From Terrabacter sp. Ter38 (GTDB lineage: Bacteria > Actinomycetota > Actinomycetes > Actinomycetales > Dermatophilaceae): DNA of 64,000 bases. The notes beneath the pieces were generated by a model. The model made no database searches and had not been told where the DNA came from. It saw nothing but the letters and a program-made list of their open reading frames with translations. Location of the stretch: positions 1-64,000 of the forward strand of contig NZ_JALJRZ010000002.1 in assembly GCF_024519435.1 (NCBI RefSeq). Reading direction: 5' to 3'. This document shows positions 1 through 8,390 of the stretch, piece by piece. The position numbers were made by a program, and so were the translations under genes. Every line of letters begins with the position of its first letter. Position 1 is the stretch's first letter.

Positions 1-144
1 CGGCGCAGACCACCAGCCCGACTCGGGCGCCGCTACCCCGCGCCCTCCGGTGGCACCCTGCACCCGCACCTCGTCGACTTCACCCCGACCTGAGGGCGTG
101 GTCGCCTCGCCTGACGCAAACGGGGGCTCAGGCCCACATCGGCA
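1..144. other. Window edge, no gene supported
   Basis: One plus-strand frame is open from base 1 to a TGA at 91-93 and would end in HPHLVDFTPT, which could be the tail of a gene lying left of the window. The composition gives no further support, so I do not call it a gene. The minus-strand protease ends at 145, so if there is a plus-strand gene the two would be convergent. Confidence 0.3.
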
Positions 145-1020
145 TCAGGCCTGTGTGGCGCCGATCCGCTCGGCGGCCGTCACGTCGGTCCGCTCCCCGA
201 CGCGTCCTCGGACGAACCACACGAGGACCAGGCCCGCGACGATGATGATGAAGCTGAACGACCCCGCGACGGTCAGCAGGGTGTTCTGGGTCCCGTTCGT
301 GCCCACCTCGTCGATGCCACCCGTCGACAGCAGGACGAAGGGGTCGGTCAGCCCGTGGAGCACGATCGCCGGGATGATCGATCGCGTCACGCGCATCGTG
401 AGGTACATGCAGACACCGAACCCGAAGGTGTAGGCCATCGTGACGCCCACGGTCGAGACCGCTTGACCGCTCAGCAGGTTGACCGAGTGGAGCGCCGCGA
501 AGACCAACGAGGAGACGAGCGCCACGACCCGCTCCGAGTGACCCGCATCGCGCAGCATCTTGACGGCGATGCCGCGCGTCAGCACCTCCTCGACGAGTCC
601 GACGAGCAACCCCGTCACGATCGTGAGGACGATGACGGCGATGCCGTACTTCCCGTAGTCCGGGCCGATCACGCGCAGCACGATCGGGATCGTCACGAGG
701 AGCGGGCCGATCCACATCCACCGCGACCCACCGATCGGCTGCGGGCCGAAGATCTCGCGCGTCCAGCCCATCGCCCACAGGAAGACGCCGAGGACGACAG
801 CGCCGACGATGAGCGCGAAGGTGACGTCGACGAAGACGCTGCCGACGGTCGTCAGCAGCTCCTCCTCACTCTGTCGGGCGAAGACCGTCGACGCGAGCAG
901 GCCCGCGCCGAGGTAGATGGCAAGGTAGACGACGACGAGGGGCACGAGCCGCCAGAAGCCGCCCCGGTCGAAGAACGAGCGCAAACGGCCCCTGAGTGCT
1001 GTGGCTGAGACGTCGGACAT
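145..1020 (-). CDS. CPBP family intramembrane metalloprotease
   Basis: Integral membrane protein of 291 residues, probably a CAAX-protease/bacteriocin-processing (CPBP) type glutamate-type protease acting inside the membrane. About eight hydrophobic segments are visible. The conserved motifs are EEVLTRG near residues 144-150 (catalytic Glu pair and Arg), FAALHS with His178, and LHGLTDP with His222, in the order expected for the family. I start at the ATG at 1020 because a GGGAG/GAGG stretch lies just upstream; an in-frame start 13 codons earlier (1059) has no such support. CPBP proteins process peptides or prenylated proteins; the substrate here is unknown. It stands alone and the upstream neighbour is a decayed acetyltransferase. 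Confidence 0.88.
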   Translation of the reverse strand: MSDVSATALRGRLRSFFDRGGFWRLVPLVVVYLAIYLGAGLLASTVFARQSEEELLTTVGSVFVDVTFALIVGAVVLGVFLWAMGWTREIFGPQPIGGSRWMWIGPLLVTIPIVLRVIGPDYGKYGIAVIVLTIVTGLLVGLVEEVLTRGIAVKMLRDAGHSERVVALVSSLVFAALHSVNLLSGQAVSTVGVTMAYTFGFGVCMYLTMRVTRSIIPAIVLHGLTDPFVLLSTGGIDEVGTNGTQNTLLTVAGSFSFIIIVAGLVLVWFVRGRVGERTDVTAAERIGATQA

Positions 1021-1164
1021 GTGGACCTCAACTCCCCTGTCGCGCGATGAGGCTGACACGTCGGCGGGTCAGCGAGTCACCACGATCATCGCGCATCGCT
1101 TTGCTCGATGCCATGCGGGATCGTCACGCCGCGGCGCCCGCCTGCGCCATGCTCCCCACGTGAC

Positions 1165-1337
1165 AGGGGAGGAACTGCGGCCCGCCGTGCGCGCCCGGAC
1201 CGGCTGGGTGCTGGCCGGTGGGTAAGCCCCGAGGCCGCCGGTTCTACGAGAGGCACGGCTGGCGGCCGACCGGCGAGAGCAGCAGGAGCTCGTTCGCGCC
1301 CTGCCCCGAGCTCCTCGGCTACGCGCGCTCGCTCTGA
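1165..1337 (+). pseudogene. Remnant of a GNAT acetyltransferase C-terminus
   Basis: No intact gene exists between 1021 and 1400, but one frame (1239-1337) reads RFYERHGWRPTG and runs to a TGA at 1335-1337. This is the classic C-terminal beta-bulge region of GNAT N-acetyltransferases. About 20 bases upstream, in a different frame, sequence reads GWVLAGG followed by a stop, where the family normally has W-V-L-x-x-N-P-x-A. Joining the two needs at least one frameshift. The N-terminal acetyl-CoA-binding half is not recognisable. I read this as an eroded gene; the left boundary is approximate. Confidence 0.5.
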
Positions 1338-1400
1338 GCACGCCTGACCGCCCAGGTCGAGTACGCATACGGACGCAGGCCACGACAGGGAGCCGAGAGG

Positions 1401-1802
1401 ATGGCGGCCATGAGCGCGGCTGATTCGCAGGAGAGTCGGTGGGGACTCAGCCTGCCGTGGTGGTCACTGGCCATCGGCGTCCTGACGACGGTGTTCCTCG
1501 TCGGTCTGACCTTCGCGCTGCTCGTCCTGCACGCCCTGACCTACGGGTTCACCTCTGTCGCCGGTCTCGGTTCGGTCGACGAGCCGGACGTCGGCCGCTA
1601 CGAGCTGGTGCTGGCGATCGGCATCGGTGTCAACGTCTTCGGCGCACTGGGCCTGTCGCGACTGGCCCTCCGGACGCGGGCCGCCGCGTGGCCCCGGGTG
1701 CTGACGGCTCTGCTGATCGCCGCGGTCACCGGTCTGCTGGCCACGGCCGGGATGTTGGCCGTCCTGGGGATCGACCCGCGGCTGCTCGTCGACGGCGTCT
1801 GA
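1401..1802 (+). CDS. Small membrane protein, unknown function
   Basis: Predicted protein of 133 residues with four hydrophobic segments (about residues 19-45, 65-85, 92-105 and 100-125). No family recognised. Two starts are possible: ATG 1401 has AGGGAG eight bases upstream, and ATG 1410 has GAGAGG nine bases upstream; the difference is three residues. It is convergent with the next membrane protein, whose stop lies 20 bases away. Nothing in its context suggests a role. Confidence 0.6.
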   Translation: MAAMSAADSQESRWGLSLPWWSLAIGVLTTVFLVGLTFALLVLHALTYGFTSVAGLGSVDEPDVGRYELVLAIGIGVNVFGALGLSRLALRTRAAAWPRVLTALLIAAVTGLLATAGMLAVLGIDPRLLVDGV

Positions 1803-1821
1803 CGCCGGAGCACGGCCAGCG

Positions 1822-2163
1822 TCAGCCCTGGGGGTCGCCGGCCTCGCGGCTCTCCGCGGCCGCGGCATCGTCGCGCCCGGCGGCGCGTCGGTCTCGGTGG
1901 GCGCGGACGACGGCGATGACGAGGCAGGCCACCATGCCGAGGAGGAAGAGCGGCAGGGCCGCCAGGTAGCCGAGGAAGAGGACGGCGTCCGAGGGTGCCG
2001 GGGCGCAGCCGAAGCCGAGACCGGTGCACTGCCCCGAGGCGTTGTAGTCGGGGAGGGTCAGGTGCAGCACGAGCACGAGGACTGCCGGGACGACCCAGAG
2101 CAGGCCGAGCGCGATGATGTACGGGCGAACGCTGCGTGGCTCCACGCCCCCAGCCTCGCCCAT
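1822..2163 (-). CDS. Small membrane protein, unknown function
   Basis: Predicted 113-residue protein with two clear membrane segments (about residues 14-36 and 60-87), separated by a loop with two cysteines (QCTGLGFGCAP) that could form a disulfide outside the membrane. The C-terminus is charged and alanine-rich (about residues 88-113). No family recognised. The start ATG at 2163 has no strong ribosome-binding site. Confidence 0.6.
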   Translation of the reverse strand: MGEAGGVEPRSVRPYIIALGLLWVVPAVLVLVLHLTLPDYNASGQCTGLGFGCAPAPSDAVLFLGYLAALPLFLLGMVACLVIAVVRAHRDRRAAGRDDAAAAESREAGDPQG

Positions 2164-2438
2164 GACCGCCAGTCGCGCATCGTCGCCCCTACTCAGTGCC
2201 GCCGACTACCGCCTCGCCTCGCCTCGAGGTCACCGGAAATCCGCCAAGAACCGGTTGCACAGGGACATCCGGGTCGCGGGGAGGGTCCGTGGGACCCCGC
2301 GGAGCGCTAGCGCCTCATCCGCGCCAGGGTGCCCGAGCTCGTCGCCCTCGGCGCGACCGCCGTGCGCGAGGAGACCCTTGGGTGCGGAGTCAGGTCCGCG
2401 TGTCCGACCCACGCACCCATGGCCCGGTCGCGCCGCGC

Positions 2439-3281
2439 TCAGAGGCGCGCGATGACCTCGTCCAGCATCGCCTCGGTGAGCTTGCCCGTGAAGGTGTTCT
2501 GCTGGCTCACGTGGTAGCTGCCGACGAGGCGCACCTGCCGCCCGGCGGCGGTCGCCAGCACGGCCTCGGCGCCGTGGCCGAACCTCGGCTTGGGTCTCGG
2601 CACGTTCCATCCGCGGCGGCGGGCTGCCCCGAGTGCCGCGTCCCAGGCGATGGACCCGAGGGCGAGCATCGAGCGCAGCCGCGGCTCGGAGAGCTCGAGG
2701 TCCCGGTCGAGCCACGCCGCGCACGTTGCCTTCTCCTCGGTCGTGGGCTTGTTGGCGGGCGGGGCGCACCGGACGGCGGCGACGATGCGCAGGCCCGTCA
2801 GCACGAGCCCGTCGCCCGAGGCCACCGACATCGGCTGGCTCGCGTACCCACCCCGGTGGAGGGCGGCGTACAACCAGTCGCCGGAGCGGTCGCCCGTGAA
2901 CATCCGACCGGTCCGGTTGGTGCCGTTGGCCGCCGGAGCGAGGCCGACGACGAGCACCTCCGCGTCTAGGTCCCCGAAGGAGGGCCCGGGCCGCCCCCAG
3001 TACGGCTGGTCCGCGAACGCCGCGCGACGTCCCTCCGTCGCCACCGACTCGCGCCATCCGACGAGCCGCGGGCACGCGCGGCACACGCTGATGCGGGCAT
3101 CGAGCTCGCGTATGCCGTCCGCACCCCGGGCGAGCCGGCGCACCTGCGCCGGGGTGGCCGCGACCGGCGTCTCGGGCGTCGCCGGGTCACCCGGCCAGCC
3201 CGAGCCCGCCGGCACCGGCGACAGGAAGAGGCCGCCGGTGACGGGGTGCTGGGCCGGGTTCGGCAGGTCGGCGGGGCACAT
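2439..3281 (-). CDS. udgB: Uracil-DNA glycosylase, family 5 (UdgB)
   Basis: 280-residue base-excision-repair enzyme that removes uracil, and in known UdgB enzymes hypoxanthine, from DNA. Visible hallmarks are the iron-sulfur cysteine set C-x2-C (Cys67, Cys70) with C-x14-C (Cys172, Cys187), motif [14 protein letters not shown] at 113-125 with the family-5 Ala-Asn arrangement and no catalytic Asp as in family 4, and the DNA-intercalation motif [10 protein letters not shown] near the C-terminus. The N-terminal HPVTGGLF...GWPGDPATP segment matches what I recall of mycobacterial UdgB and supports the ATG at 3281. High-GC genomes often keep this second uracil glycosylase because of deamination load. 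It is transcribed away from the sigma factor locus. Confidence 0.9.
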   Translation of the reverse strand: MCPADLPNPAQHPVTGGLFLSPVPAGSGWPGDPATPETPVAATPAQVRRLARGADGIRELDARISVCRACPRLVGWRESVATEGRRAAFADQPYWGRPGPSFGDLDAEVLVVGLAPAANGTNRTGRMFTGDRSGDWLYAALHRGGYASQPMSVASGDGLVLTGLRIVAAVRCAPPANKPTTEEKATCAAWLDRDLELSEPRLRSMLALGSIAWDAALGAARRRGWNVPRPKPRFGHGAEAVLATAAGRQVRLVGSYHVSQQNTFTGKLTEAMLDEVIARL

Positions 3282-3296
3282 GGTCCCACGCTAGGC

Positions 3297-3481
3297 CGCC
3301 GGAGCCCCGTCCGTCGGTTCCAGGGCTTGGTCCTGATCGGTGATCCGGCCCAGGGGTAGAGCGGCCGTCCACCCAGGGTGAGCTGCTTCTTGCCGTGACG
3401 ATCGTCCCGAGTGACGAGCTCGCCGTCGTGAGCGCGCACCTCGGCGGCGAGCGCCGTCGTGCTGATGGATCGGGTTCGCAT
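3297..3481 (-). pseudogene. Truncated PF03640-like (COG4315) gene behind a SigL promoter
   Basis: An ATG at 3481 follows GAGGAGG (3490-3496) with an 8-base spacing, and a well-matched SigL-type promoter lies upstream. The encoded start MRTRSISTTALAAEVRAHDG is followed by KKQLTLGGRPLYPWAGSP, which resembles the repeat of secreted Yx(FWY)xxD lipoproteins (PF03640), whose unit reads roughly G-x-PLY-x-F-AGD. The frame then loses similarity and runs into udgB in a different frame. No signal peptide is present. I infer the 5' remnant of a SigL-regulon gene, cut off when udgB or its flank was joined here. A short functional peptide cannot be excluded. Confidence 0.4.
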
Positions 3482-3525
3482 CGTGATGACCTCCTCGATC
3501 TCGACGCCCGGGTGGCGTCCACCTC

Positions 3526-3554
3526 GGACACGTCTCCCGGCGTGAGACGGTTCA
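3526..3554 (-). promoter_or_regulatory. SigL-type promoter, leftward
   Basis: On the minus strand TGAACC (3554-3549) and CGTGTC (3532-3527) are separated by exactly 16 bases. This matches the consensus I recall for mycobacterial SigL promoters. It points at the truncated gene starting at 3481. Confidence 0.6.
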
Positions 3555-3567
3555 GGGGTCGACAGAG

Positions 3568-3595
3568 TGAACCGGACGCGCCCGGCAGGCGTCTC
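3568..3595 (+). promoter_or_regulatory. SigL-type promoter, rightward (autoregulatory)
   Basis: TGAACC at 3568-3573 is followed after 16 bases by CGTCTC at 3590-3595, one base off the CGTGTC of the opposing promoter. It sits about 40 bases upstream of the sigma gene start at 3633, as expected for an ECF factor that transcribes its own operon. Confidence 0.6.
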
Positions 3596-3632
3596 TGGAC
3601 GGTGGAGCACCACGTGAGGAGGTGGCTGCGGG

Positions 3633-4121
3633 ATGCCGCTCGACGACGAGGCGGTCGCTGAGATCTACCGCGAGCACGGGCCGATGCTCCGACGCGTCGT
3701 CTGGCGCGCGACGAGCGACGCCAACCGGGTCGAGGACATCGTCCAGGAGGTCATCCTGCGCGTCTGGAAGCAGGCGCCCGAGGCCGACAACCTGCGCGCC
3801 TACCTCATCACGACCGCCCGCCACCTCATCGTCGACCAGCACCGTGCCGCCGGCCGGCGGCCCCAACAGGCGCAGCTCGTCGACCTGGCCGAGGCGGACT
3901 CCGCCCTCGACCGCGCCCTCGACCAGGTGCTCGTCGAGGAAGCCCTCGGCCGCCTCCAGACCAACCACCGTGAGATCGTGCGCTACCTCTACTTCGAACG
4001 CCTGACCGTCGCCGAGACATCCGTCCGCGTCGGGGTGCCCGAGGGCACCGTGAAGTCGCGGGCCTACTACGCCGTGCGCAACCTGCGCGTCATCCTCGAC
4101 GAGATGGGAGTGACGAGATGA
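3633..4121 (+). CDS. sigL: ECF RNA polymerase sigma factor, SigL-like
   Basis: 162-residue ECF sigma factor. Region 2 covers about residues 8-75, with VEDIVQEVILRVW and the DNA-melting stretch RAYLITTARHLIVDQHR. Region 4 covers about 105-158, with the helix-turn-helix ERLTVAETSVRVGVPEGTVK and RAYYAVRNLR. The last segment is very close to what I recall of Mycobacterium SigL. GAGGAGG (3615-3621) precedes the ATG. The stop overlaps the start of the anti-sigma gene by four bases (ATGA), the usual sigL-rslA arrangement. The two opposing TGAACC-N16-CGT promoters upstream suggest autoregulation. In mycobacteria SigL controls cell-envelope and secreted redox genes; the regulon here is not known. Confidence 0.85.
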   Translation: MPLDDEAVAEIYREHGPMLRRVVWRATSDANRVEDIVQEVILRVWKQAPEADNLRAYLITTARHLIVDQHRAAGRRPQQAQLVDLAEADSALDRALDQVLVEEALGRLQTNHREIVRYLYFERLTVAETSVRVGVPEGTVKSRAYYAVRNLRVILDEMGVTR

Positions 4122-4810
4122 CCACCGGATCGGACGACCTGCACGTGCTGCTCGGCGCGTACGTGCTCGGTGGCCTGTCCGACGACGACCACCGTGCCTT
4201 CAGCGAGCACCTGCGCGCGTGCCGGCAGTGCCAGACCGAGCTCGGCCAGGTCTCCGGGATGCCGCGTCTGCTCGACCTCGCCGGCCCCGAGGGTGGTCCG
4301 CACCTCAGCGACACCCCCGTCGCCGTGCCCGCTCCCCTCATGACCGACCACGACGACGAGCACCTCGTCACCCTGCTCGGCGAGGTCGGCCGACGCCGCC
4401 GCCGACGTCGCACGTGGATGTCCGTCGTGGCCGCCGCGGCCGCGGTCGTGCTCTTCGCCGCCGGCGCCTGGCTCGGTCCGCAGCTGCTGACATCGACCAC
4501 GCCCACACTGCCGACGACGCATGTCGCGGCGGCCGCCGTCGCGGGCAGCCAGGTCCGCATCGACATCGCCCTCGTGACGCGCGGCTGGGGCACCCAGCTC
4601 GACGTCAACTGCGAGGACATGCCGACCGACGGTGAGCTGGCCCTCTGGGTCATCGACCGGAGCGGCAAGGCGACGAGCGCCGCGTCGTGGCGGGCGACGA
4701 CCACCGGCTACTCCCGCGTCACCGGGGCGACGGCGCTGCGGCCCAACGAGATCAAGGCTCTCGAGGTGCGCACCGGCACCGGGCAGGTGCTCGCCTCGGC
4801 CCGCACCTGA
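4118..4810 (+). CDS. Membrane anti-sigma factor with zinc finger (RslA-like)
   Basis: 230-residue single-pass membrane protein that should bind and silence the upstream sigma factor. The N-terminal zf-HC2 domain has H-x3-C-x2-C (HLRACRQC, about residues 30-37), the zinc-binding set of redox-responsive anti-sigma factors. An Arg-rich stop-transfer segment precedes one membrane helix (about residues 103-124), and the C-terminal 100 residues should lie outside as a sensor domain resembling RskA-type domains. The ATGA overlap with the sigma gene indicates translational coupling. Oxidation of the zinc cysteines releasing the sigma factor is known for RslA-type proteins and is inferred here. Confidence 0.82.
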   Translation: MTTGSDDLHVLLGAYVLGGLSDDDHRAFSEHLRACRQCQTELGQVSGMPRLLDLAGPEGGPHLSDTPVAVPAPLMTDHDDEHLVTLLGEVGRRRRRRRTWMSVVAAAAAVVLFAAGAWLGPQLLTSTTPTLPTTHVAAAAVAGSQVRIDIALVTRGWGTQLDVNCEDMPTDGELALWVIDRSGKATSAASWRATTTGYSRVTGATALRPNEIKALEVRTGTGQVLASART

Positions 4811-4852
4811 GACCACGTGGGGCGATCACGTCGCCGTCCGGGGACACGCCTG

Positions 4853-4895
4853 AGGGCCCGGCTCGCGACTGATCAGGTCTGCGATCCCGGGCCCT
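4853..4895. terminator. Inverted repeat between convergent operons
   Basis: AGGGCCCGG (4853-4861) and CCGGGCCCT (4887-4895) form a 9-bp stem with a 25-base loop that holds a smaller inverted repeat. It lies after the anti-sigma gene and before the minus-strand GH43 stop, so it may act in both directions. Confidence 0.5.
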
Positions 4896-4947
4896 GATGG
4901 CGGTTAACGTACCTCAACGGGCCAGCCGCCCAAGCGATTCGGGGTGT

Positions 4948-4976
4948 GGTGCGGGGCAGCCCCCCTGCCCCGCACC
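4948..4976. terminator. Strong hairpin terminator
   Basis: A perfect 11-bp GC-rich stem, GGTGCGGGGCA (4948-4958) with TGCCCCGCACC (4966-4976), has a 7-base loop and is followed by GTTTCCCC on the plus strand. It separates the sigL operon from the convergent arabinan operon. Confidence 0.7.
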
Positions 4977-5028
4977 GTTTCCCCTGACACTCAGAGCCGC
5001 GCTCACGGTGGTTGATACACCGCAGACC

Positions 5029-6063
5029 TCACAACCCGGGCGGCAGCCGCGTCGCCGGTGGTGTCACCGAGACCGTCTTCCCGTCGATCGTGACCTCGCT
5101 GAGCCACATCGTCCGCCCGGGCACCTCCGAGCCGATCGAGTCGGGCGCCCACGCGTGGTAGACCATGAGCACGCGCCCGTCCTTCTCGAGGAGCGCGCAG
5201 TGGCCCGGGCCCGCCGCGACGTCGCTGCTCGTCAGCACCGGAGCGGGGTCCTTCGTGAACGGCCCGGTCGGGGACGCCGCGGTGGCGTGCCCCACGGCGT
5301 ACCGGTCGCTGCCGTAGTCGTTGGCGGAGTAGAAGAGGTGGAAGACGCCGTCCCGCTCCCAGACGAAGGGCGCCTCGACGAGCTGACCCTCCCACGGGAG
5401 GTCCTGTCGGACCAGCCGCTTCGGTTCGCCCTCGAGTCGCAAGCCGTCGGCCGAGAGTCGCTGGACGGAGATCCACGTGTCCCTGCCGACCGCGTTGCCG
5501 TCGTTCTTCCAGTAGAGGTATGCCGTGCCGTCCGTCGCGACGAAGGGTGACGCGTCGATGGACCCGCCCTCGTCCTGCTCGCAGACGAGGGGTTTGGTGC
5601 TCGTGTCCCGGTAGGGGCCCTTGGGGTCGTCGGCGACGGCGAGACCGATGCACTGGAGGGCGGGGTCGGGCGCCATCGTCGTGTAGTACATGACCCACCG
5701 GTCACCGAAGCGGTGCGCCTCGGGCGCCCAGACCTTGCCGGGCGTCGTCCACGACGCGAGCTCGGGCAGGGCGTCACTGCCCTGGGTCCACGTCGTGAGA
5801 TCGTCGCTGACGAGGGTCTGGACGTTCATCCCGTTGCCGTTCGTGGCGATGGCCACCCAGCCGTCGCCGTCCGGGAGGATCTGCGGGTCGGGGAAGTGGT
5901 TCGGCCAGACCGGGTTCGTCGCGGCCGGTGCTGCCTGCGTAACGGGGGTGGTCACGGTGCCTCCGGGGTTGGTGGACAGGCTGGTCGGGGTCCCGCCCCC
6001 GCAGCCGGCGAGGAGCACGGCTGCGAGGGCGACGGTCGGGGTGCGGGCGAGGACGCGCCTCAT
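5029..6063 (-). CDS. Exported GH43 glycoside hydrolase lipoprotein
   Basis: 344-residue protein with a lipoprotein signal: hydrophobic residues 9-20 and lipobox LLAGC with Cys21. The rest is a five-bladed GH43 catalytic domain. FPDPQILPDG carries the catalytic-base Asp, VWAPEAH the second conserved acid (Glu in this variant), and LVEAPFVWERDG the acid Glu; GPGHCALL is the metal-site region. GH43 enzymes cut alpha-L-arabinofuranosyl or beta-xylosyl bonds. The start ATG at 6063 overlaps the upstream GH43 stop by four bases, so the two are translationally coupled. It is the last gene of the six-gene operon and would trim arabinan outside the cell. Exact specificity cannot be read from the sequence. 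Confidence 0.85.
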   Translation of the reverse strand: MRRVLARTPTVALAAVLLAGCGGGTPTSLSTNPGGTVTTPVTQAAPAATNPVWPNHFPDPQILPDGDGWVAIATNGNGMNVQTLVSDDLTTWTQGSDALPELASWTTPGKVWAPEAHRFGDRWVMYYTTMAPDPALQCIGLAVADDPKGPYRDTSTKPLVCEQDEGGSIDASPFVATDGTAYLYWKNDGNAVGRDTWISVQRLSADGLRLEGEPKRLVRQDLPWEGQLVEAPFVWERDGVFHLFYSANDYGSDRYAVGHATAASPTGPFTKDPAPVLTSSDVAAGPGHCALLEKDGRVLMVYHAWAPDSIGSEVPGRTMWLSEVTIDGKTVSVTPPATRLPPGL

Positions 6064-8381
6064 CCGGCGCCCGGGTCGGCCGGCCAGCTCGACGCGTAGA
6101 ACCGCAGGTGGTCGACCGCCGCCGTGACGGCCGGGCTCGCACCACCGTGCGCGACGAGCCCGATGCGCGGGTGCGTGTCGGCGCGGAAGGTCCACGTCGC
6201 TCCCCACGTCCAGTGCACGCCGTCGCGGCTCGTGCCGGCCCGGTAGAGGTGCTCGCCGGCGGCGTTCCGGTGGTGGGCGAGGCGCAGCCACAGGGTCGGG
6301 GTCGAGGTGCCGATGACGGCACCCCCGTAGCTCGTCGGGCCGTCGGGCGCGCCCGGGTCGGCCGCGGTCTCCCGACCGAACTCGGTCTGGCGCGTGTTCC
6401 AGATCGCGACGTTCGAGAGGCGCGCGAAGTCGTCGTCGTCCTCGTAGGCGACGAGCCCGACCTGCTGGTAGTTGCGCACGGTGTCGACCCCGAGGTCGAG
6501 CGTCGTCTTCGCCTCGGCGATCCAGTCGCCGTCGCCCGGGGTGTCGTGGAGCAGCACGCTTGCGGTGTTGCCCCCACCGACGAGGTCGGACCCCTCGACC
6601 GGCCAGCGCAGGCTGCCCCCCGAGACGGTGACGGCCGGGTTGCGCCGCACCCACGTGAAGCCGGTGAGGCTGGGGTCGTCGAAGTCGTCGGACTCGAGCA
6701 GGGCGCCGGCGACGGGCACGGGAGCGAGGGACGTGGCATCCCGGGCGGCCGGGTTGACGACGACGTTGTCGACGACGGCGCGGCTGCTGCTGAGTCGCAC
6801 CGGGGCGGCAGCCGGCGTGACGTCGCCGGGCACCGTCACGCGCGCGACGACGTCGGCGAGGTCGCTCTCGGTGACCTCTGCGGTCAGGTCGTCGGCCGTC
6901 GCCTCGACCGTCAGCGTGCGCCACGCCCCGGCAGGGAGGGGTGGCAGAGTGGTCGAGGACGAGCGCACGGTGCCGTCGCGGTCGACCTGGGCGGTCAGGC
7001 GTGAGCCCCTGGGGTCGAGCGAGACCTTGATCGACGGGTCGCGACCGAGCAGGACCCGCAGCGGCTCGGTGCCGCGGTGGTCGAGGCGCACGTGGAGCGG
7101 GCCGGTCGGCGCCGAGGCGGTCGTGGAGGCGGTGCCGTGGACGAGCGCCGTCCGGCCGGCCACCTGATCCGTCGGCCCTGCGTCCAGACCCCTGAAGCCG
7201 CTCGCAGACGGGTCGGTCGTCGTGATCCCGAGCCCGGAGGCCAGCGATGGCGCCGGCTGGGGCGTGTCCGACGGCCCGGCCCCGGCACGGGTGCGCGGCC
7301 AGCCGTCGACCCAGTCGAGGCGGTCGAGGAGCATCGGTCGACGGTTGATGCCGAAGGTCGTCGTCAGCCACGGGTTCGTCCGGTCGATCGCGTGGTAGGC
7401 GATGAAATCACGCCCCTCGGCATCCGTGACGACGGCGTGGTGACCGGCGCCGACGAAGCGGTTGCCGTTCTGCGTCAGGACCGTCGTGCCGCCGACGCGC
7501 GACGTGAGGAGCGAGGTGCCCTCGGCGTCGACGAACGGCCCGAGCGGCGACCGCGAGCGACCGGCGAAGACGGAGTAGCCGGTCGTCGGACCCGCGCAGC
7601 AGTTCGCGGCCGAGCCCATGAGGTAGTAGAAGTCGCCGTGGCGCACCACGTAGGACCCCTCGTAGCGGTTGTCGACGGCGACCTGCGTGGCCGGGCCGAC
7701 CGGGGTCAGTCCGTCGGCCGACATCCTCGTCACCCAGAGGCCGCCGAAGTAGCTGCCGTAGTAGAGGTAGCGCTGGCCGGCGACGTCCGTGAAGCCCGCC
7801 GGGTCGAACGTCCAGAGGAACCCGCCACCCGACGCCGGCCGGGGTGGGACGGCCGGCGCGGGGGCGGGAGTCCAGGGACCTGCCGGGGTGGGCGCCGTCG
7901 CCGCACCGATCGCGGAGTCGTCACCGGGGTTGAGGGTCGTGTCCGTCACGGTGAAGTAGAGGACGTACCGGCCTGCGACATAGCGGACGTCGGGCGCCCA
8001 CAGACCCGACGTCGCGGTTGCCCACGAGGGACGGTTGCCGGCGTCGAAGACCGTGCCGAGATACTCCCAGCTCGACCAGTCCCGGGTGCGCGCCAGGTGG
8101 ATCGCGCCCGGAGCGTCACCCGCGCGCAGCGGGTCCGACGTCGCGTACGCGTACCACCAGCCGTCGCGTCCGCGGATGACGGACGGGTCGGCGAAGGTGT
8201 CCGAGAACGCGTCCGAGACCGCGTTGTCGTAGGTCGCTGGGGCCGCGGCGGACGGCATACGACCGGCGGACGCGGAGGCCTCAGGGACCGCGGCGCTCAC
8301 GCCAACGGCAGCGAGGAACGCTGCGAGACAGGCGGTTCCGCGGCGAAAGGCTCGGCCACGCAGGAAGGTCAGGGGACGCAT
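6060..8381 (-). CDS. Secreted GH43 arabinanase-like enzyme with C-terminal lectin-like modules
   Basis: 773-residue secreted enzyme. A basic N-terminus and hydrophobic segment (about 14-38, SASASAG cleavage region) form a Sec signal. The GH43 catalytic domain spans about residues 55-360: ADPSVIRG holds the base Asp, GLWAPDVRYV the pKa-modulating Asp, YEGSYVVRHG the acid Glu, and GAGHHAVVTD the His pair of the calcium site. NCCAGP resembles the Cys pair seen in some endo-arabinanases. About residues 400-770 form two beta-rich regions resembling concanavalin/DUF1349-type domains that may bind substrate. It lies 9 bases after the permease gene, and its stop overlaps the next GH43 start. Probably cuts arabinan or arabinoxylan outside the cell. 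Confidence 0.85.
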   Translation of the reverse strand: MRPLTFLRGRAFRRGTACLAAFLAAVGVSAAVPEASASAGRMPSAAAPATYDNAVSDAFSDTFADPSVIRGRDGWWYAYATSDPLRAGDAPGAIHLARTRDWSSWEYLGTVFDAGNRPSWATATSGLWAPDVRYVAGRYVLYFTVTDTTLNPGDDSAIGAATAPTPAGPWTPAPAPAVPPRPASGGGFLWTFDPAGFTDVAGQRYLYYGSYFGGLWVTRMSADGLTPVGPATQVAVDNRYEGSYVVRHGDFYYLMGSAANCCAGPTTGYSVFAGRSRSPLGPFVDAEGTSLLTSRVGGTTVLTQNGNRFVGAGHHAVVTDAEGRDFIAYHAIDRTNPWLTTTFGINRRPMLLDRLDWVDGWPRTRAGAGPSDTPQPAPSLASGLGITTTDPSASGFRGLDAGPTDQVAGRTALVHGTASTTASAPTGPLHVRLDHRGTEPLRVLLGRDPSIKVSLDPRGSRLTAQVDRDGTVRSSSTTLPPLPAGAWRTLTVEATADDLTAEVTESDLADVVARVTVPGDVTPAAAPVRLSSSRAVVDNVVVNPAARDATSLAPVPVAGALLESDDFDDPSLTGFTWVRRNPAVTVSGGSLRWPVEGSDLVGGGNTASVLLHDTPGDGDWIAEAKTTLDLGVDTVRNYQQVGLVAYEDDDDFARLSNVAIWNTRQTEFGRETAADPGAPDGPTSYGGAVIGTSTPTLWLRLAHHRNAAGEHLYRAGTSRDGVHWTWGATWTFRADTHPRIGLVAHGGASPAVTAAVDHLRFYASSWPADPGAG

Positions 8382-8390
8382 ACGGACTCC

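Noticed and set aside
50-1008. Plus-strand open frames across the CPBP protease gene
   Set aside because: They are GC-rich shadows with charged low-complexity sequence and no start signals; the protease motifs lie on the minus strand.
5029-7371. One long open frame reading through both GH43 genes
   Set aside because: The 5' two thirds of it is the shadow of the other GH43 gene; the lipoprotein signal and ATGA overlap place the true start at 6063.
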